A stretch of 64,000 bases of DNA from Berberis thunbergii (taxonomy: Eukaryota; Streptophyta; Magnoliopsida; Ranunculales; Berberidaceae), in NCBI GenBank assembly GCA_003290165.1, contig QNQO01000645.1, forward strand, positions 372,001-436,000, read 5' to 3'. Positions within the stretch are counted from its first letter, which is position 1. Each line of letters begins with the position of its first letter. Under the pieces are notes generated by a model. The model had not been told where the DNA came from, did not search any database, and worked only from the letters and a program-made list of their open reading frames with translations. Positions 34,240 to 44,800 of the stretch are shown piece by piece. The position numbers and the translations under genes are program-made.

Positions 34240-34960
34240 TAAGGAAGGGATTGTTTAATAGTCAAAACTATATTTTATTGGGTTGATGTACCCGTTGTGT
34301 TATCCTAGTCTGTAGGGATCAGTCGAGTTTGCTTTTCATTATTGGAGCATGTAGCTTCTAGTTGTCTAGCATATAAGAACATTTCAAGTAGGGGTGGGCA
34401 CGAGACGGGATGAACCTCATCATCATGATTCAATCTCGTTGCTTTATTTTCAAAACGGGATTAGGAAGGGATAGACCTCATCCCAGCCCAAACGTATTCG
34501 GGACAGGACGAAACTATATGATACTAAAAACAATTCCTACAATAGGAAATTTATCTAAGTCTAAAATTCACACCAAACATGATTCAACAACATAATACTA
34601 CATGATTCAAGTCTTACACATCAACTACATCAATAATCAAGTATGAAATAGTTAATACTACAAGTACATGATCATCAACAATATCAAGAATCAAGTTAGA
34701 CTTAATTAAAATTAATAATAAATATTAAATGAATAAGTTCGGAACTAGATGGGATCGGCATCACTAGATCGAATGCCCACCCCTAATTTCAAGAGTAGTG
34801 GTCAAGAGTCTATTGGTCTAGCTATTTATTTGGTTATTCCCATTGATGTATTGCCTACATAAATGCCATTGGTACTATAGATTATTTTTCTCTTCCTTGT
34901 GTTTTTATTAGTTTATTATCATTTCCTCTGTGATATTGTAACACAAAGTTCCAAACACCA
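34240..34960 (+). repeat. Putative 3' LTR of the copia element
   Basis: The purine run aaggaaggga (34241-34250) directly precedes TGTTTAATAG at 34252, the usual polypurine tract/LTR-start arrangement, about 40 bases after the pol stop. The LTR is interrupted by an hAT MITE at 34389-34785. Its right end and the 5' LTR were not identified, so the end given is approximate. Confidence 0.5.
34389..34785. mobile_element. hAT-type MITE in the copia LTR
   Basis: 397 bp with terminal repeats TAGGGGTGGGCA / TGCCCACCCCTA and a perfect 8-bp target duplication ATTTCAAG (34381-34388 and 34786-34793), diagnostic of the hAT superfamily. Non-coding. Its ends match those of the transposase-bearing hAT element at 36143-40885. 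Confidence 0.9.
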
Positions 34961-35825
34961 TTTGAGATGTCGTTGCACAGTCTGACATGGCATGGTCCAT
35001 CTCAGATGGTGCCTTTATGCTTACATTTTCATTTTGTGAGTTATGAAAATTACATTCTTACCAAACAGCAATAATCTTAACAACAAAAATGGCTCGCTGC
35101 AGGTGGTTGTAGTTGTAAATTAGAACATCTAGACATTAATGGGCTTACTGTGGATGCTAACACTTGAGAAATGTAGGATACAGGACTTTCAGAATGTTAT
35201 GGCTTTCTTCCAACTTCGTTGAAGATATCTAAATTAATTATTCGTCATCCCAACACCCCCTTGATCTTTAGCCTCACAAACTTTTTTCCACTTGAACAAA
35301 TGAAATTTCTTATTATACTAAATTGAACACCACAATAAATCTCTAGATGTTTTCTCTAGTTCCTTTGTCATGGATATAGGATGGTGTTTAGTCATCAAAT
35401 AGAGTGGGATACTAACTAAGGTGCTATTGTGAGAGTCAGAACACTTGATATGCCTTTGTAGTTTGTTACCTTTTAGATCATCTAAGGAAATGTGGACGTA
35501 GGACCATAGAATATTAGATACTTTATGTGTTCTTGTATTTCTATACAACGGCCAAATAAACAGTTACTTGACATGTTCACATCAACTAATACAGTCATAG
35601 TTCTTGCAATCTTCACATAGGGTACCTAGAATTTCTTTGTTCACCATTGTGTTCCGAGTATAATTAATGTTATGTATATAATTAATATCATGAGAATTTA
35701 GGTAAATTGGTCACAGGGTCTTTAGGTAGTTATTAGGTTTGTTTGCACCTTGTTTTAGATTTTCATTATATGTGTCATGTAACTAGGTAGTGGGTGTAGG
35801 AGTGAGAATTGTGAGTGATAGTTAT
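34961..35825. other. Spacer
   Basis: No gene recognised. The stretch 35105-35260 has a faint leucine-rich-repeat-like reading but no intact frame. Confidence 0.35.
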
Positions 35826-36133
35826 CACTACACCAAATTGACATTTTTGTAACAACCCCAAAATAGTATCACTTTTGAAGTGTAACAATCCACCTAACAA
35901 TTTTACACATTTTCACAAACAAAATGATACAATAATTGTATCACCATGAAAAGTATGGTTATAAAAGTGATACTATTCATGATGATCCAACTTATTGTAT
36001 CATTTTTTTTTTTTACTGTTTTTCATTTTTTTGACTAAATTTAGTTTTGACTTGAAATTGTTTGGTGGATTGTAACATCTCAAAAGTGATACTGTTTTGA
36101 GAGTTGTTACAAAAGTGTCAATTTAGTGTAGTG
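35826..36133. mobile_element. CACTA-type MITE, copy 2
   Basis: 308 bp, starts CACTACACCAAATTGACATT and ends tgtcaatttagtgtagtg, flanked by TAT on both sides. The arms pair extensively (agtatcacttttgaa against ctcaaaagtgatact). Same family as 14331-14627 over the whole length. Confidence 0.9.
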
Positions 36134-36334
36134 TATTAGGAGTACGGGTGGGCACGGATTGGTTCGAAATTTTGAGGAACCTAACTTGGATTGTTTAAAT
36201 TTAACGAATTCGGTCCGGTTCGAATTTCCTCATTTTGAACATTGGGACCAAACCTAACTCGAACCGTTTGAAACGGTCTGAAACGTTTGTATGGCTAATG
36301 TTGATTTCCTACGTGTCCTAAATTTAGCCGAATT

Positions 36335-36625
36335 TCACTGTAACATACAATACTCATTATACTCACTGTAAGTTGCACTCACTGTAACAAATTATACTCA
36401 CTGTGAGTTACACTCACTGTAACAAATTTGTAAGTTGCACTCACTATAACAAACTATACTCACTAAGTCGCTATAGTCACTGTAAGTTGCACTCCCTCTA
36501 ACAAATTATAATTATAATTGTTACTAACAAATCAACCCTACACATAGAATTTCACTGTAACAAATTGTTACTAATAAAAACCCTAACAAATTGTTCACTG
36601 TAACAAACTGCAAGCAGCAGCAAGC
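36335..36625. repeat. ACTCACTGTAA minisatellite inside the hAT element
   Basis: About eight imperfect units built on cactcactgtaacaaattat and actcactgtaagttg. Subterminal short-repeat clusters are common in hAT elements, where the transposase binds, but this array is looser than those usually described. Confidence 0.6.
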
Positions 36626-37231
36626 TGCAAAAATTATTTATTTTCTGCATGCCTTGGTCCCTGTATCTATATGTTGTACGATTAGTAAATGTAAATCCAA
36701 ATCCAAATATCGTTCTTCAATAAAAACAAACAACATAATTGTATCCAAATCAACATCCAAGCTACAAATTCAAATTCAAGTATAACATACTCGCATACTT
36801 ATAAAATCCAATATCTATTACAAATTCAAATTATATCTAATATCTATTACATTGAAAACATAAAGAGCTAAGCTAGCCACTCAAATTAAGCTATCACCAA
36901 ACCTGTATTGACAATTTTTGCCTTTCCCTTTGATGTTGATTGAGAAATTTGAATACAACCACTTGAGTTTGCATCACTTTCTTTGCCCTTGACTATTGTG
37001 ATTTTCAACTTTGCAAAGTCTAAGAAAAACAAACAGGATAATTAATAGAAACACTATCAAATAATTAATATGTTCATAACCATAATAAAAACCAAATTAC
37101 AAAAAACACAAATATCATCATTTTCACACTCTGTATAGAACTCAATTTCTTCTGCATTTGCTTCGTACTCAAGGTTGTTGATGTCATCACTTTGATCCAA
37201 TTTTGGAAGTATATCAATGCCTCCATAGAGT

Positions 37232-39400
37232 TCAAAGTGAGAGATGATCTAAAGAATCAATCAATCGGCCTCCAGCGCTAAAAGCACTCTCACTAGCAAT
37301 TGTTGATACTTGAATAGACAATACATCTTTTGCTAGCAATGCAAGTGTGGGGTACTTGTTCCCATTCAGCTTCCACCATCTCAAAATTTCAAACATCTCA
37401 ATCTTGTTAGTTTTCTCTAATGGATCCATGAGATACATATCCACCTCATGTGAAAGCACAATATCCTTCGCATCTTCTAACTCCTTCTCCCAATCATCCA
37501 TCATCTCATCAAGTATAGACAGACTTTCGGTTGGTGCTCCTACACTTCCTTGTTTTTCATATGTAGAGTTATTGTCAACACTTGATTGAGAATGCTAAGA
37601 ACCAAAAGAAAGAGAAATTTTTTATTAAATTAAAGTGTGAATTAAAATAACCAATAAACTTTATAATAATGAAACAACGTTTGAAGAAAGTTTTGAACTT
37701 TTGATTACCTATTTTGAACCCTTATATTGTTTTTGGGAATCGACGACTTATTGAGCATATTCATCACACAAGTCCTTCATTAATGCCCTAATTTCCTTAC
37801 TTTTTTCTTCAATATCCTCTTCCCTATACCTCAATTTCTTTTTACACAAGTGTAAAAAGTGTCTCAATCTGAACCTTAGATCTAGGATAAGGGCAACAAC
37901 AAACATTTCGTTCAATGACCCAATTAAACCAAAATACTTATTATATTTTTTTCATGCTCTCTTCCATATCACGTAGCACATTTTCCACAGCACTTCCAAA
38001 TTGCATATACTCGGGCAAAAACAATTTATCAATCTCTGCTTCCATAGCAATCACATCATTGACAACTATTTGTGACGTCGGATGCTTGTTAGCACTCATC
38101 TTCACAGTCACTAGGTAGAAGACTTTCAAAAAAGTCACAAAAACTTCGGCACTTTCCCAATCTTTCTCACAGGGTGGCCCAACCCTTCCTTTAACCTTTC
38201 TTTTCAGATCTACTTCTTCATCATCATCTAACTCCTCATCTTTTACGAAATAACCTAAGTATGCATTGTCATCTTCTATACTCATCCTATCAAATACCTT
38301 TTTAAATTCCAAACTAGATTCTAGCATCAGATATGTACTATTCCACCTAGTAGGCACATCCATCACAATAAACCTTTTGTAAGTTAAAAACTCCTTCTCA
38401 ACAATTTCCTTGAAACAAGCAAACCTTTGAGGGCTTGATTTGACAAACTTTACAACATTTTTAATTGATGCCACATTTTTATCCAACTTTTTCAACCCCT
38501 CTTTCACTTTTAGGTTGATAATGTGAGCTAGACATCTCACATGCATATATTTACCCCCCAAAATAAGTGAACAATTTGACTTCATCCTCATTTTAGCAAG
38601 TACATACTGAAGTGCCACCTTATTAGCCGATGCATTGTCAACTGAAATACACATCACTTTTTCAATCTTCCACGCTACCAAACACTACTCTATCAACCTC
38701 CCTATTTGTTTGCCTTGATGACTAGGAATGATACAAAAGTTTAGGATTCTTTTGTGCATATTTTAGTCATCATCCGCAAAATGAGCTGTTAGCACCATGT
38801 AGTTCACATTTTGGATACTTGTCCATGTATCAGTAGTCAAGCTGACCCTATGCTTGCTCAATTGCCATTTTAAATCTTCTTTCATGTCATTTTAACTTTG
38901 TAACAACTCCCTCATAGCAGTTCTTCGAGATGGAACATGTAGTCTAGGTTGTATAACACTCATCATCTGCCTAAAACCTTCCTTCTCAACAGCATTAAAA
39001 GGTTGCTCATCAATCACTAGGAATTCAATAATAGCTTTCAAACTTTCTTCTTGGCTAAATCCCCTAGAAATTAGCATGTTGCTACCATCACTAGACCTAC
39101 CAAGAACCTTATGTTTTAAGTCCACGTTTGGTTTATACTTTTTGCATATATTGGTGATGTGTTTACCAGAAGTACTAGTGTCACCGTATCACATGCAAAC
39201 ACTTGAACACATTAATTGCACTTCACCTTGATTACATCTACCTCTACCATCATACTCTTTCCTTCAATTGCAATTTCACGTGTTTCTTTCACAATAAATT
39301 TAGTGATGTGATCCCAAACCCAAGATCTAGATTGTGTAGTTTTTTGAGCATTTGGTGTTTTTCTTTTTCTTGAGAGGACGGGCTTGGGAGAAGGCATGGA
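37232..39400 (-). pseudogene. hAT transposase (BED-finger, RICESLEEPER-like), broken
   Basis: On the minus strand: the N-terminal BED zinc-finger start SWVWDHITKFIVKE and KCN (39400-39212); a segment with FLVIDEQPFNAVEKEGFRQMM (39125-38892); the long core 38681-37941 with CISVDNASANKVAL, MHVRCLAHIINLKVKEGL, VPTRWNSTYLMLE and a following acidic region; and the C-terminal dimerisation domain KYPTLALLAKDVLSIQVSTIASESAFSAGGRLID (37504-37232). It matches the hAT family (Ac/Tag1, RICESLEEPER). Stops and frameshifts separate the blocks, so the protein is not made as one piece, though the core domain is still long and open. Confidence 0.92.
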
Positions 39401-40379
39401 TTCTTCTATTTGTACAGGACAAGGTGATGTAGCAGTAGAAGATGTTGCTACTTTAGTAATTTTGTTGGGGGTAGTACTTTGAGACGCCGTTACTTACTTT
39501 GCTCCTGCATTAAACAAAAATTTCCTACAAAACATAAGTATAAATAAACACCATGAAGGACATTCTAGATGCATGTATGGGCATTTAATGAAAGATCTTG
39601 GAAATGTCATATTGAACTAATGAAGGGCAAAAGATAGACTAGACAAGGATTGAAGTTTTAGTATGCTTTGTAAGGAATCCAAGGAGATTATTGTTTGATG
39701 AAATGATGATGGTAGCTAGCTATACTAAAGAGAGCATTAAAAAGACCAAATTAACATTACTAAATTGAAACTAAATTTGTTAATTTGTTGTGCGTTTAAT
39801 GGATTGACTTAATGAATCTTACCAAATCAAATCCAGTTCAGACCAATCAAAAGAAACCTACCTAACTAACGAGGAATGACTAAAACCAATTGTGGTGAAC
39901 AATTAGACTCAGACACAATTGAAGATGAAGAAGACCCCCATTTCCAGAAATCAGTGTAATGCCATACAATTCAACATAGCTCTATCTATTTCTACCAACA
40001 CTTGCAACACATTATTGAACTCATTCTCAAAGACTATTTATTGAATCTAATTATTGATTGCAAAACCCCATCTTTACAGTACAAAACCAAATGAACTACT
40101 ACTATTGTCAGAGTTTTGTAATCTCAAAGTTGAAGACACGAATATGTAAGAAAAAAGGAAAGAAATAGCGCACCTTTGGAAGAGAAGATGAGAAGAGACG
40201 ACCAAGAGTTTTGGTGTTTGGAGTACCCACTAATTTTTTTTTAGGGAAAGAAAATAATTATGTATATACAACATGAAAAAATTTATTCAAACAAAGAACC
40301 TTCATCACAAACAAAGAACATGAAACCTAATAATAATTTCTTTGAGAATGATATAAAAAAGTACCTTAGGAAAAAAATC

Positions 40380-40600
40380 CTTCGATCCAAACTGATGATC
40401 GATCGAGAGAGATCGTTCAATCTTCTTCTTCAACAGATCTTCTTCTTCGACCAAGGTAACAACTTCAGGCCAGGTCGTTCTTCTTCTTCTACAGATCAGT
40501 TCATGTTGATGAATGAAACAAAAGAGACAAATTGATGATCGAGAGAGAGAGATCCTTCTTCTTCTTCTTCAGATCAACAACTTTGTATCGATTGAGATAG
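40380..40600. repeat. CTTCTT / GAGA simple repeats
   Basis: Clusters of cttcttcttc and gatcgagagagagagatc near the 5' end of the transposase unit of the hAT element (upstream on the minus strand); possibly its promoter/leader. No other function visible. Confidence 0.4.
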
Positions 40601-40902
40601 GGAATCAAACAAGCAGAAAAGAGATAGAGAGAATACGACAACAGATAAGATAAGGGAAGAGAAGAGCAGTAGAACATGGTTTCTTCTGACTTCCTATTTT
40701 AAGTTTCTTTTTAAACGGGTCCAACCTGGACCGTTTCTTTTTAAATAATAGGAACCGAGCTCGGACCGTTTTATAACCGATTCGAACCATATCTAAAAAT
40801 ACAAACTTAAAATCCGGATCGTTTAGAGCAAAACGGTCTGGTTCGGTTTAAACCCACGGATCCTCGACCCGTTTGCCCACCCCTAATTTAGAATGTTTAT
40901 TA

Positions 40903-41214
40903 AGGCATCTCCAATTATAAAAGTTAAAATAGGGGATCAACCAAAAGCTAAATTTAAGGGTCACCCTATTTCTTCATCACTCCAATTACATTCCATATTT
41001 TAACTTTTTCATCATTATTTAAATATATATATCTTCAACTTTTTCATCATTGTTTTGGTTTTTAGTTTTGTTTTTAATTTTGAATATTAAAGAATTAAAA
41101 TATTTTATTGTTATTTCGGATTTAGGGGATGGTATGGTTGTCCCTAAATTTAGGAAAAAGTTGAAAGTTGAGTTAAAATAAGAAATGCTCTTAGGGGATC
41201 CGTTGGAGATGCTC
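40903..41214. mobile_element. Tourist-type (PIF/Harbinger) MITE upstream of the O-fucosyltransferase gene
   Basis: 312 bp between AGGCATCTCCAATTATA and gttggagatgctc, flanked by TTA on both sides (40900-40902 and 41215-41217). The ggcatctccaa/ttggagatgc ends and TTA duplication are typical of Tourist-like MITEs. It lies about 450 bases before the gene's presumed leader, so it may bring regulatory sequence into the promoter. Confidence 0.75.
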
Positions 41215-41639
41215 TTATGTGCCAACTCTATTTAAAGAGGGAAACTAAATAAAACGGGGGAAAATATTTTATGGGCACAAATGTGATTTTGAGAGGTTTG
41301 AGTTTTCTCAAATAACTCATTGGAGATTGTGATTCCCTTGGTAGAACCAATTTATCATTAATTTTTACTATTATTCAACTTTGTGGATATGATCGGTTTC
41401 ACCATCCCACCAAAATCTTGATGGGGTAGCATCATGGGTTTGGGCTTGGGCTTGGGCTTGAAACCCAAAACACAAATATGCCATCCTATATTAAACACAC
41501 TCAGACTCAACAGCTCCCTCACCTCATCCGTCACTTCAGTGAAGCCGCTGCTCACTTTCCTCCAATCTCACTTATTAGATGAGATCCACCGATCTCACTC
41601 ATTCACTCACTACAGCTCTTCCAATTTCCGACCATTTGT

Positions 41640-41839
41640 TCGTAAACATTCGCACAGAGTTTGAACGGTAACTTGGAAGTAGAGATCCTTGATCTCTCAC
41701 TATTTATTTACCCTACATTCTTCAGATCTTTGTGTTTCTTGAGCTCTATTGCAGTGTTAATCTGTGCTGTTTTGTAATGCAGATAAGTTCAATTTCTGTG
41801 CATTGTTCTTGAAAGTTGTTACTGTGACTGTGAGGTAGA
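41640..41839 (+). promoter_or_regulatory. Probable 5' leader of the O-fucosyltransferase-like gene
   Basis: The region before the ATG has a good GT donor at 41668 (aacggtaact) and an acceptor at 41781-41782 (gtaatgcag), suggesting an intron within the 5' UTR. No clear TATA box; the region upstream is CT-rich. This is inference from splice-site appearance only. Confidence 0.4.
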
Positions 41840-44800
41840 ATGATATTCAAATCTAAGATCAAATGGGCAGCACTAGCTGGTCTGGTCTTATCCTTGTTTT
41901 CGCTATTAGTGCATCTTCACCTCGCCAAGTATTCCAGCGCAGATTTAGTTCAATACAATGGTGTGCCTGAGGATTTTGCTTTCAAGATAGACAGACAGGT
42001 TTGATTTGGTTTTTTTTTTTTTCAAACTGTGATATCTGTTTGATTTTGTATGCATTGAGTTTGTTTTAAAAAACGTTGCAGAGTGCTAGGTATAGGAAAT
42101 TATATGGCAATGTGAAGGTTCTCGAGTCATTGCAACCATATGCCAATCCGAGAGTCAGATATCCTGGTAATTCTTGCCCCACCCATTAAAGCATTGATGG
42201 ATATGTAATGAAAACTAGTTATAAATAATCTGAAAACAATATGCGGTGGGAATAATTTTGGTATGAACTTACCCATGTAGATGGCTTTGTAGAATTATTT
42301 TTTTTAATTAGTGGATCCACTAGTTCATCTTGAATCCTGGCAACCAATCATCCTGCAGTTCTGTTTCCCTTGAATGTGGACTAAGCAAATGAGGAACATC
42401 GGTATACCAACACCTTCACTTGATACATTCTGCATTTTATTCTTTCTTGGGCTGAATACAGATTGACTTACCTCAAATATTAAGGACTTATTTTCAGTGT
42501 TTAAATGCTCATATATAATTATTATGCTCAGTGCATGAACATTCTCTTCAGCAGTATAGACCATGGTATAAATTGATTGCCTAGTTGCTCAGGCATGAGG
42601 AACTCAAGATATTTCCTTGAATTCCGTTGTTCTTTAGAACTTTCTACACACAGACATCCACCAATATATATATATATAAGCGCTGACTTCTTCCTTTTAT
42701 ATGCACAGATAAAGTTAAATAAATAAAGACTAAAGTGTCAGCTCGTTCTATTGAACCCTGTTACATTTGTTTTTAATAACCTATAACAATGGAATGTTTT
42801 GTTGAAAATGCACGTATTTATCTTCTTCCAAATTGAACCAGGATGCTTGCATCTAACCTTTTGTTGTACTGGACATTTGCAAGCTTCACTGTGCTTGTAG
42901 AACTCTTTGATGACTTGCTTTCTCTTTTTCACAGGTCCATATGACCAGAACAACGGTTTCATTTATGCAAAAATACATGGTGGATTTGAGAAAATAAAAT
43001 CTTCGGTATAATCCAATTTATATTTGAATTTTGTTTTGGTTGCTCATGCTATAGTTGGTAACATTTTATTTGAATTTGCTAGATTTGCGATCTTGTCACC
43101 ATATCCAGGCTTCTTAATGCTACACTTGTCCTTCCAGAAATTCAAGAAAGTACTCGTTCAAAAGGCATCAGGTTTCTCTTGATGGATTTTAGTCTATCCA
43201 ATAAATGTTAGTTTTTGGTTCTAAGACAGACATAAACTTGACTCCATGAAAACATATCGTTGCTAAACCTGCTTTTCTTTGCAGTACCAGATTCAATAGC
43301 TTTTCCTATCTATATAACGAGGAGCAGTTCAAAGCAGCTCTTACAAATGATGTACTCATTGTCCAGAGCCTGCCTAAAAGTTTGAAGGAGGCAAGGAAAA
43401 GAAATGAACTCCCTACCTTTAAGCCCAAGAGTTCAACTTCTCCAAATTTTTACTTAAAGGAAGTTCTACCCAAGTTAAAAAAAACTAAGGGCATTGGGTT
43501 GGTACTCACTGATGGAGGATGCTTACAGGTATATTATAACATTTATGGTGTGTTTGATTTTTCCATGAAAAACCATGAAAATAATTGAGATGAGAGACCA
43601 AGTGAGAAAAGTTTTCATCCAATGATGATGAAGATAGTCATGTTTCTTGAGTTTTTCATGGAAAACATTTCTTAGCCTCGTTAGAGTGTTTTTTTTTCAT
43701 GATTTTGGGAGAAGATAGGTGGTGGGAGGTCACAAATTTCACGCGCAATCCCCTCCAGTCTCTCCTCTTCCATGATCTCTTCTCCTGTTTAAGTTTTCCA
43801 TGAAAAACAAAAATTAAAACTCCCTCATTCTCAAACTGGTACAACTTCAAGTAATGTTTCCAAACTAATGAACCCTCTTTCTTTACGAAGATGTTTTCTT
43901 GTTTAAAACAAGAACATGGAAGACAATAGAATGATTTCAAGCCTTCACAATGTAATTTTATTTAATGGTGTGATTAACTCGGTTCCCAGTTTTCATAGTG
44001 ATGCGAACTGACCGGTTGGGGGGTAAGGTAGTGTAGAGCTCCCAATGTTGAACTTTCCCCCATAGTCATAAAGCCCAATAAAATTTTATCGCAGGCCCAT
44101 CACTCATTAATTTGAAAGAAAGATGATGATGATACTTGAGAAACCCCACTTAGAAAAAGCTAATATGTTCTTATTGCTCAATAATCCTCATCCTACTTCA
44201 TTTCTCTGAAACTACATGACAGATACTTCATGGTCATGATATGGCACACATACTTAAATCAAACACTGCATAAACACTTACTAACAAATATTACCTTAAC
44301 TTTCTATGACCATTATCTTTGTTTTTCAATACATATATTTAACTATATCAAACATATGCATGTGTCTAAAGTTTATCTCTGATATCCATGAGTTGTTTGT
44401 TGGATTTTTTTTTATATGTGATATATTGTTTAGGATACATGTACCCTTGTCCTTGATTTTCTAAAATTTCGTGTGATATTGTCGTAAAGTCCAAACCTAG
44501 ATCCGTATGTGTTGATCATAGATTGTGATGAATCCCAAGCAACTTGGTGGATTAGGCTTGAAATAAGATGACCGATGCCATTTTTGGCCAATGGTTATGG
44601 AGATATGTTGTAGAAGAGTAACTCTAGGCAGCCAGGGCTACCAGCCATTTTTTGGCCAGGGTTGGGCTCTTTTACACTTTTACCCCTTCTCTTTAAAACA
44701 CAATCACAAACATAATTTATAGATGGGGTAAAAGTGTAAAGAGCCCAAACCCTGGCCAAAAAATGGCCGGTAGCCCTGGCTGCCTAGAATTATTGGTTGA

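Larger units (their letters stand above)
36143..40885 (-). mobile_element. hAT transposon, 4.7 kb, with broken transposase
   Basis: Left end TACGGGTGGGCACGG, right end (reversed) TAGGGGTGGGCAAACGG; both ends continue into AC/GT-rich text with cggttcg words. Flanking 8-mers (attaggag and atttagaa) are only partly alike, so the target duplication has decayed. A transposase is encoded on the minus strand at 37232-39400. The left 500 bp hold a tandem repeat. Confidence 0.8.

Noticed and set aside
36135..40893. Intact target duplication of the 4.7-kb hAT element
   Set aside because: The flanking 8-mers attaggag and atttagaa agree at only about five positions; the element call rests on its ends and transposase instead.
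43540..43980. MITE starting ggtgtgtttgatttttccatg in intron 5
   Set aside because: Resembles Tourist-like ends and has some ccatgaaaa/ttttcatgg pairing, but no matching right end or target duplication was found.
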